NCBI RefSeq assembly: GCF_016097555.1
Contig: NC_054702.1
Coordinates: 70,609,695-70,673,694, forward strand
DNA: 64,000 nucleotides
DNA from: Gigantopelta aegis
Taxonomy: Eukaryota > Mollusca > Gastropoda > Neomphalida > Peltospiridae
Direction of reading: 5' to 3'
This document shows positions 50,179 to 60,700 of the stretch, piece by piece; position 1 is the stretch's first letter, and every line of letters begins with the position of its first letter. The notes under the pieces are model-generated. The model made no database searches. It had not been told where the DNA came from and saw only the letters and a list, made by a program, of their open reading frames with translations. A program made the translations under genes and the position numbers.

Positions 50179-51733
50179 CAATTTTAGGCTACATATTGTT
50201 TTTTAGATATATATTTCTACGCGTTGAACACATGAACACATAGCCTACTTTATATCTGTAGTTGCATTATATACTTTTGAAAAAAACTAGATATTCGTCA
50301 TACTTCAATATGCTGACAAAAATGTAAGACGATTACACAAATTCGCTCACGTATCTGATCCACAAGTCTATGACGTAAACAAATAATTAAGTTGATACTC
50401 AAACTTAAAAATAACATTTTGACATAGAGATTTGAACCCACAATAATCTTAAGATTAAGACACTTATCCAAAAAAAAAAGTAAAGTAAAGTTTGTTTTAT
50501 TTAACGACGCCGCTAGAGCACATTGATTTTTTATCTTATCATCGGCTATTGGACGTCAAACATATGGTCATTCTGACACTGTTTTTAGAGGAAACCCGCT
50601 GTCGCCACATAGGCTACTCTTTTTACGACAGGCAGCAAGGGATCTTTTATTTGCGCTTCCCACAGGCAGGATAGCACAAACCATGGCCTTTGTTGAACCA
50701 ATTATGGATCACTGGTCGGTGCAAGTGGTTTACACCTACCCATTGAGCCTTGCGGAGCACTCACTCAGGGTTTGGAGTCGGTATCTCGATTAAAAATCCC
50801 ATGCCTCGACTGGGATCCGAACCCAGTACCCACCAGCCTGTAGACCGATGGCCTGCCACGACGCCACCGAGGCCGGTCGTACACTTATCCATCACACTAC
50901 GATGGAAGACTGCCAAAACCTCACTTTTTTATCGTGTTTTTCTGGCAGCTCGTGCAAATTGCAGAGTATAACAAACGGACATCTAATTTGCCAGACTAGT
51001 ATTTCTGTCACTGCTGTAGAAGGAAGTTAAGTCCGGTACGAATAGAAGTCCTAGAATAAAAACAACTTAAAAATAAATCAGGTATGAAAGTCCGGGTAGG
51101 ACTATGGTTCCTAAGCTATGGAGGTCCGATAGGACTACTGTTCCTAGGACATACGGACCTGCGTTCCTTTTACACCGGCCTCGTTGGCGCAGTAGTTAAG
51201 CCATCGGACTACAGGCTGGTAGGTACTGGGTTCGGATCCAAGTCGAAGCATGGGATTTTTAATCCAGATACCGACTCCAAACCCTGAGTGAGTGCTCCGC
51301 AAGGCTAAATGGGTAGGTGTATACCACTTGCACCGACCAGTGATCCATAACTGGTTTAATAAAGGCCATGGTTTGTGCTATCCTGCCTATAGGAAGCGCA
51401 AATAAAAGATTCCTTGCTGCCAATTGTAAACGAGTAGCCTATTTGACGACTGCGGGTTTCCTCTAAGAAAACAGTGTCAGAATGATAATATGTTTGACGT
51501 CCAATAGCCGATGATAAGATAAAAAAAAATCAATGTGCTCAAGTGGCGTCGTTAAATAAAACAAACTTTACTTTTTGCTTAGAAGGTCCGCCTGTCCTCC
51601 ACCACCACTTTGGGCTACTGAATTTGCTTTGTGATATTTGAAATATGAAAATTATGTTGGTTATCGTGAATGAAACCTAATCCCAACCTTAACCCTAAAC
51701 TACAGGCACGACGGAAGCAAGTAGATGTTGCGT

Positions 51734-51783
<50 letters not shown>

Positions 51784-54700
51784 CTGAAAGATCGAGGGCG
51801 CAAAGCAAATTAAAGGTGGCTCGGGGTTATGCTCCCCCGTAACATGTAGAAAACTAGATTTCCTGAAATGCAATTTCCTGCATTCTACAAGTAAAATTCA
51901 TCTCTGCCTTAAGATTTATTACCAATAATATTTTGGTTCAGAAATATTCAGGGGGCTAGAGCTCCCCAACCTCCCCCCCCCCCCCCCCCCCAGCTCCGCC
52001 GTGCCTGAAACTAACTCTCATATTCATAACATTAAATAAAATATTTTTAATAGACATTTGTTAAGGGAGAACGGGAGGGACTCTTGTTCTTGGATGTTCT
52101 AATATCTTTAGAAGCTCAATACAGTGGCTTGGTGAGATCGTTTGGTGCGCGATTTCGATAAAACGTATTTTTTAGTACCTATAAGAATCATCATGAGGTG
52201 CGAAAATTTAGAACCGTTCAACTGATCTCAAACGTAAGCATTCATCCCCCCCCCACCCCCACCCCCCATTAAGATTTGAAAATATAAACGATCTGCGAGT
52301 GCTGGATAAATCTGTATACATTCAGAAAAGAAAAGAGAAATGGGTCGACCGAGGAGGTTGGATCTTTCGAGCCTAGCACGAATTTACAGCAATAACTGTA
52401 TCATAAACAGCAGCAGCAGTAACAGCAGCAGCAATATCACAAATTGCAGGTCTCCCTATTCACTATCACCACAACCGAGACATCTTCCCAGAATATGAGT
52501 AAAGAAATCGTCATATTTTCACCTTCTTCTTGCAGCCCTTCGCTAGTCTTCAGTGTGGCTGAGGCTACCGGTATAGAGGTCCGTGCGAAGTTTAACGACT
52601 ACATGAAACATGGATTGTATGGAGACCACAGGGGAATTAGCTGCTTCAGTCCAGTCATCAACATCATGCGGGATCCCAGATGGGGTCGTAACCAGGTATG
52701 TATACACAAGCCTCTTTTTCTGTACAGTGTGGGATTCTGACTAAATGAATTTCGATTTTTGAAATGGAAAAAATAAATAAAAGGCAGACGTAACTAATTC
52801 ATCACAGACATCGAAAGGAGATGTGGATAGAGGGTACCACCCTTTCCATTTCTGAATATTATGAAACCTCTTGACAGCGAATTACTTTATTATAACCGTC
52901 TTCTCCCAGCTGATGGCACCTTCCGACGCCTATGTGCGTATGCTTTCATGAACATCAGTATTAAAGCTACTTGGCATACATGCATTTGCATTCGTAAATA
53001 AAATATGTTGAAGGCGTCGATAAATAAAACATTTCCTTTCATGCATTTGCAATATTTATAAAAACAAAATACAGTATGTGTTAAAATAGTCATAGCAGCA
53101 CAGTCCCATTATATATTTAAAGGGACATTCCCGAGTTTGCTGCATTGTAAGATGTTTTCGACTAAAAAAAAATAGTTCTACGATTAAACATACATATTAA
53201 ATATATTTTCTTGTTTAGAACATCAGTGTCTGTATATTCAATGTGTTTTTGGTCGTCTTAATATTTGTAAGAAGCCCAAACTGGAGTTTGTCTTAAAATA
53301 ATTTTAAAAAAATAGTTTTTAGGAAATAAAATGAAATTTAACCTACTACAAATATTAGGACGATCAGAAAAACGTTTAATATACATCCACTAATATTTTA
53401 TGTAGAAAAATATATTTGATATGTAATTACAGTCGTCAAAAAGTCTCTGTTAGTCGATAACATCTTAAACATTGCAGCAAACTCAGGAATGTCCCTTTAA
53501 TGGCTGAATGATCGTAAATAAATTGTGCACAATGTTGAAATTAGACAATATATATATAGCATAGGCTCAGTTTTCTACGAACACTGGACCCCGGGCCTGT
53601 GTGAAGTATTATCCTTTTGTAGGAATGATTCTCAGGAGAAATTGTTCCGGCCAAATTGATCACTGTCTCAAAGCATTTATTTTGATTGTGTTATTATTCC
53701 TGAGGAAACGTACGGTGAAGATCCTATTCTGAGTGGAATGTTAGCAGAACACTTCGTGAAGGGTCTCCAGGGAAACAACTCCAGGTTCATCCGGGCCAAT
53801 GCCGGCTGTAAACACTTCGACGTGCATGGGGGACCCGAGAATATTCCTGTATCTAGGTTCTCGTTTGATGCCAAGGTTTGTTAAAGGGACATTCTCGAAC
53901 AATAAGAGTCATAGAATGTTAGTATACTCCTCTGTATCCCAATCATTCTTAATCTAGTATCATTCTTTCACTCGCAACTAATTTTCCATGTAATATCGGA
54001 GAACGACAGGGTGAAACTTTGTCACCTGTTCAATTTTCTTTTTAGTTAAATGACTTGGAAACGTATCTTCTTAGTCAAAGCTGTACTAGAGTTTCCTTTG
54101 CCATTGGCGATCTCGCCACCTTTTTGGATGCTGGCATATGTCTGCTTTGCCTGCTATACGCGGACAACACAGCCCTACTAGCAACGAACGCACGAGACGT
54201 AAAATGTTTTACCAATACTGTAACACACGGAAACTTAATATCGATGGTGATTACACAAACGAGTCTTAAAAGTATGGGAGTGCTCGACATGGATGGTCAG
54301 ATCCAAGAAACAAAACGCCTGCATAATACAAAACTCTTCTGTGTTAATATGTAAAGCTAATAACATGCTATTATTTGTTATGGGTTATGTACATCGAGTA
54401 ATAACACTGTAAAAACATAGACTGATTTTTGTCCGAAGTTAGAGGTTTTAAAAGAAAATGCCTGAATCTCAATAACGATGTTTATTCTTATTTGCATATA
54501 TTACAAAACAGTTTTATAAGTACGTATTGTTTTAAAGTGCAACTTGCTAGGTCTACATGTGTACTGCTATTAAAGAGAAAGAAAGAAAACCCCATACAAA
54601 TGCTGGATATAGTTTTGTATACTTGTTGACGCAGAAAACGTAAAATGTTTTACCAATACTGTAACACACGGAAACTTAATATCGATGGTGATTACACAAA

Positions 54701-57675
54701 CGAGTCTTAAAAGTATGGGAGTGCTCGACATGGATGGTCAGATCCAAGAAACAAAACGCCTGCATAATACAAAACTCTTCTGTGTTAATATGTAAAGCTA
54801 ATAACATGCTATTATTTGTTATGGGTTATGTACATCGAGTAATAACACTGTAAAAACATAGACTGATTTTTGTCCGAAGTTAGAGGTTTTAAAAGAAAAT
54901 GCCTGAATCTCAATAACGATGTTTATTCTTATTTGCATATATTACAAAACAGTTTTATAAGTACGTATTGTTTTAAAGTGCAACTTGCTAGGTCTACATG
55001 TGTACTGCTATTAAAGAGAAAGAAAGAAAACCCCATACAAATGCTGGATATAGTTTTGTATACTTGTTGACGCAGAAAATATATACATGTATATAAAACA
55101 GTCATTACAAAAGTTTTGGGTCTGATGATATAATTGCCTATAATGAACAACTGTACGATGCAATTAATAATTGTTTACAATTACAATCGCAAATAATAGC
55201 AAACAATGAATATTAATAATAAAAAAATTATCAGTCTGCAATGTATTATTTTCAATTTACTATGTAGGATTTTGTAGGCCTATTATTTATTTATTTTGGC
55301 TGAAATGGTTCAAATGACTCTTACGTCAATTCCACACACATTTGGGGAATCATCCACCAGAAAACCGAAAACTGGAAATGCAAATTCATGTATTCAATAA
55401 GTAAAATTCACCACGACAGAATGATGAAATACATGGTGAAAAGTGTTCAGGGCATATCATTTTGTCCTAATCTCACCATCAGTTTTTTCCGAATGAGTAG
55501 ATGTGTTCCAGCATTGTGTGTGTGTGTGTGGGGGGGGGGGGGGCAGTTTGCCCCCTGCCCCCATCTCGTATGCTTATGTATAAAAGTACACGATAATTAC
55601 AATACCCTAACGTTTTACGCATTGATTAACATATCTGTACTGCTGTTTGATCTGTTAGATGATGTTGCCGTTTTACCTGTGACACTGTTTGTATGTACAG
55701 GTGTCTGAAAGTGACTGGAGGATGACGTTCTTACCACAGTTCAAGGCGTGCGTTAAGGCCGGGTCATACAACCTGATGTGTAGTTACAACAGGTAATCAG
55801 ACATACAATCTAGTGTGAAGCTACAAAAAGTGACGACACAATTTCTTCTGCTTCAGAAACAAAAACAATATGTAACCTATACTTTTCTCGGGCAGAAGAC
55901 GCCATAATCTTTCTAACTACCTGTATAGTATTAAACTCGTGTAGTGTCGTCGTATCAGTTCGTTCGTCTAAACAGCAGGGCCGGTAGGAATAATGGTTAC
56001 TTTTTATATTTATCTTTCCACGTGTCCACCTATATTTACAAAAGAATTCTTCTTACATTGTTCGTTCATTTGTTCATTATACATATATGTCTTTATATAT
56101 ATGTGTGTATTTACTTTGTGTCTGTCTGTCTGTCTGTCTGTATGTATATGTCTGTCCCTATGTCCTAAATATATGACTCTTTTTTTATACACAGAATAAA
56201 TGGAGTACCTTCCTGTGCTAATGAAAAGCTGTTGACCACAATTCTGCGAGACGAATGGAATTTTTCTGGCTACATCATCAGCGATGGGTCAGCCATTGAG
56301 AACATCATCACCTGGCACCACTACCTGAACACATCTGCTGAGACGGCAGCGGCGTGCATCAAAGCTGGCTGCAACCTCGAGTTGTCGTCCAATGCTGCGG
56401 ATCCTGTGTACTATGCAATGCGTAAATACACTAGTGAACTAAATTAATGTACATTATTTGTAAAACAAAAACAACAGCAACAAAACAAAGACACCAACAG
56501 CTAAACACCCCTCTCCCCCCAAAAAAACAACAACAAAACAACAACAACAAAAACACCAAAAAACAAACAAATAAAAAAACACACATAAAAAACCATAAAA
56601 ACAAAACAAAACAAAACAAAAACAACAAATATTTACAAATAGTAATAAAGTACAATTAAATATATAAATTAATGTTTGTTTTCTGCAATCTGTTGTTGAT
56701 GTTTGTTTCAAGTCTACATTTCCTATCTGTAGTCATTCCTTGAGGACAATGTTTCATGTCCATAGCTGGTGCCTTCTGGTTCCTTCATCTTGAGGTTATG
56801 GCTGTCTGTCATGTCTACAACATAATACATTGATTCGTATAATGACTGTTTTTCCTATATACAGCGAGTTGATATGTCATGACTGTTATTCGTTTCCTAC
56901 TTACAGTTGATGTATGATGAATATTTTTCCTATGTGAAGTTGATGTAGGATGAATGTTTTTCTCCTGCACGGATGATGCATAATAACTGTGTTCTTCTGT
57001 ACAGATGATGTAAAATAACTGATTTTTTTTCAGATGTACAGCTCAAATTTGATTATTGTTTTACCTATGTACCATACATACTGTTGGTGTATGATGACTT
57101 ATTTTTCCATGTACAGTTGACGCCATCAAACAAGGTTTGCTGACTGAAGACGTAGTTCGAGATCGCGTCAAGCCACTGTTCTACACGAGGATGAGGCTGG
57201 GGGAGTTTGATCCACCCGACGACAATCCATACACCAAACTGGATCTGTCAGTCTTACAGAGCAAAGCGCACCAGGAACTGTCTCTTAAAGCAGCCATGCA
57301 GTCATTTGTCTTACTGCAAAACAAGAATGGGTTTCTTCCGCTCAAGAAAACAGTGTATGACAAAATAGCCGTGAGTATCACCAACAATCGGGATTTTAAA
57401 TAGTTATATTTGTAGAATATTATCATTGTAAAGATAGGATCGCACGGGCGTCCATTTACAGAATGACCCAACAAAACGATTGCTTTATTTAATGACACTA
57501 CTTAAAGTTGAAGCTCAAGTTAAAGTTGAAGTTTGTTTTTATTTAATGACACCACTAGAGCACATTGATTTATTTATCAACAGCTATTGGATGTCAAACT
57601 TTTGGTAATTTTGACATATAGTCTTAGAGAGCATAGCTTAAGACAGTAACCATTAATTACACACACACACACTCA

Positions 57676-57740
<65 letters not shown>

Positions 57741-60700
57741 GTCTGTGTGCGTATGTGTGCGTGTGCGTATGTGTATGTGTTTGTGTGTGTGCCAATCCAT
57801 TGGTTCTCTTTTGCCGTAACGGACTTTGGAGATTACGATTACGTTGATAGAATCCAACAGGAACTGACTGTAACACGAACTACGTACAAGGCATTGGTCT
57901 GAAATGATAGCAGATATATAATGCAGAATAACTTTGTTTTAAACTGGGGGGTTTTTAATATTTCATTGCGTATTTTCAAGACAGGTTAACTGTAGTTCAA
58001 CATATTTGGACACGGACTAAGTGAGTGTTAGATGATTAGTAGTTATTCAAACAAGAAGTCAGTATATAATAGTTTTACACCTTCCAACTTAATTGTGAAC
58101 GCACTTCGAGTTCAAGCTGGTATATTTGTAAACGAATCGAGGACCCACCTTCATTAAACCAGATGATATAATCAAGACGCCACCGAGTTAAGTTAAATCG
58201 ATTTACATACTGAATAAAAACAAAATTAAGATAGAAGGTATTTTCGGCATTGCTCTTTATGGTACAAGTTGCATTTGCTTTTTGTTTTACAAACCGAACA
58301 AAGCTTGCTATTGTTTCACTGTTAACATTGATCAAAATGTATTAAAATGTGATTAAAATATGCTAAGATAAAAAACCCAGACCAAAATGTCTAATATAAC
58401 CCTTAAATAATTGTTTTGAGTATACGTGTATATTTATCTTCCGTAATAACATTTGTATCATAGATTATTGGTCCAATGGCCAATAACATTGAACAGCTGT
58501 TTGGCGACTATACCCCGACTATCGATCCATCAGTGACGACGACGCCTTTACAAGGACTGAAGGAACTTGGCAAAGAGTTCAGCTACGCTCCTGGTTGTGA
58601 CTCTAATGCCTGCACCAAGTACTATTCAGCCGAGATTGAGAAGACAGTTACTGGAGCTGATGTCATATTTGCATGTCTGGGAACAGGTACGCCCTGCTAT
58701 TTAAAAACAAAATATGAGACACTTTTGGTGATGAATACAGACATCATTTGCAAATTGATATGCTTTTATGGGAGTGGTTTACCTTGCTCTAAAGGAAAGC
58801 TACCACCCGTGTCTTCATTTTCAAGTGAATTTGTATTATATAAATATAACTTCCTGTTTAAAATACATTTATATTTGATTGGCCGTTAGCATGGTGCATC
58901 GTTACTTGCTAGAATTCTTAGACCTGCCTAGATTGCCTCACCTGAAGAATTCATAGTCTCTAAACTAGGGATAGTTTTATTTCAAGGTACATGTTCTTGT
59001 GTATATTGGAGTAGTATTTCCCCCTATTATACTCTAAATGTAATAATAATTACGTTATTGCTGCATTCCTTTTTTAACTTCAATGTTGCTGTTCTGGTAA
59101 TATTTAACGTCTACCTTTCAAGCTCTGTATTTTGATCAAGCATTAGTGCATGTCAGTGTTATGATCACACTGTCAGGTTTTCTATTTTGTACACCATTAA
59201 CGCTCTTCCCTGGGAGTGTGAGACTTTGTGAACAGGGGATCTATGAATAAATAAATTATGAAAGACAAAATGCTTAGACGACTGTTATATTACTCCTTTC
59301 TCGAGGGAAGCCAGCTAGTAGTTATGTTCTGCCAAAAAATATATACATTTAGGTAAATCGATGTGCTTGAAATGCATTAGTGTTTTGTAGACCATTCCAG
59401 AAAATATCTTCTCTTTGAAATATATATATATAAATCTGTTTGAAAACTATTTATTTAAGGACAAATTCTGGAACGGGAAGGGCATGATCGGGCTGACTTA
59501 GAATGGCCAGGAAAACAACTTCAAGTCATTCAAGACGCTGTCAAATACGGTAAACGAATGCATTGATGGATGAATGGATGGATGGATGAATGAATGAATG
59601 AATGAATGGATCAATGGATGAACGAATGAATAAATTAATGAATTATAAAAGAGGGAGCTTAGGCTGCAAGACAAAATTGTTTTAAAGTATGAAACAAACC
59701 CCAGAAGCATATAGTAACAATATATACATCAGAAATAATATAAAATATTGTTAAACTAGATACATTAAATTTATTGTGTAATCTGTAATAATCTTTAAGC
59801 ATACCTCGATAAAATCTGAGTCCAATAAGGAAGATTTTACAAGCTATTGTTCATTCGGTGGACGTCCATTACACAGACAACAATTAATGACGCTATATGT
59901 TTATATATAGCTTTAGTGGCTATAACATTTTTAGTAATATTAGCAGGCCCATGGATTTTTGTATGTACCTTTGCCTGCCTAGGGGAAACGTACCCTGAAC
60001 AGGACAACCCCTGTTGTACAGCTCTTTCTCCCAGGATATTGGTTTAAATAAACACACCCACTAAACTTGGACGGAGTACACCCATTTTACACAAAAAGCA
60101 CTATTTTTGCATGGGCCAGAATTACCACAAACAAGTGTTCAATGTCAACAAGTTACAAATGTTTACAAACTACATGCTCTCCACTGTCAACTTCAGTCAA
60201 AAGCTGTCTGCCATGAAATAATCACAGTCAAACAGCAAACTCTGGGCCATTTGCAAACATTTTATACACTTATTTGAGGAAAAATTAGACATTATAGGCC
60301 TCAGATTCAATTGTGACATGCTATATTTACTGAATCTACTTCATTTACTATGTTAGACATGTAGCCACTTGGTAAAAGGCAAAACAGCCCATACAAATGC
60401 AATTAATATAAATATGCCCTACAGATTTTACTTTGGTATACACCATATTAAACAGTACATACATTATGCATATATAAATCTCAGGATACACAATACATAA
60501 TATTCGATCATTTAAATTATAGTATTTAACATGACATGACATATAATTAATGCATAATACACAATATGTCTTATGATTATAACAGACATAGTTATAATAC
60601 ACACATACATAATATATATTATCACTCACATGTCCAAATAAATGATTTAACATATGTCTTCATTATAACGAATCACAATACACAAGATATTCTCAATCAT

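Larger units (their letters stand above)
45869..51178. mobile_element. Possible large element with CCGGTGTAAA inverted ends
   Basis: CCGGTGTAAACGGAATGCAA at 45869 is mirrored at 51157-51178 (GCGTTCCTTTTACACCGG), about 19 of 22 bases. Both ends continue into clusters of AAGTCC/GGACTT/CCTAGGAAT short repeats. No target duplication is visible because a SINE abuts the right end, and no transposase frame is seen. Confidence 0.4.
45781..52535. other. GH3 B intron 1 (6.8 kb)
   Basis: Built mostly from mobile DNA: a possible 5.3 kb inverted-end element (45869-51178), a Mutator-like foldback (46345-46852), another MITE (48917-49509) and two opposed SINEs (50466-51575). A (TAA)n run lies at 47270-47350, C- and G-runs at 48201-48220 and 51734-51782. 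No exon seen. Confidence 0.7.

Noticed and set aside
56431-56711. Phe/Cys/Val-rich - strand frames
   Set aside because: Complement of an A/C-rich low-complexity tract in GH3 B intron 5.
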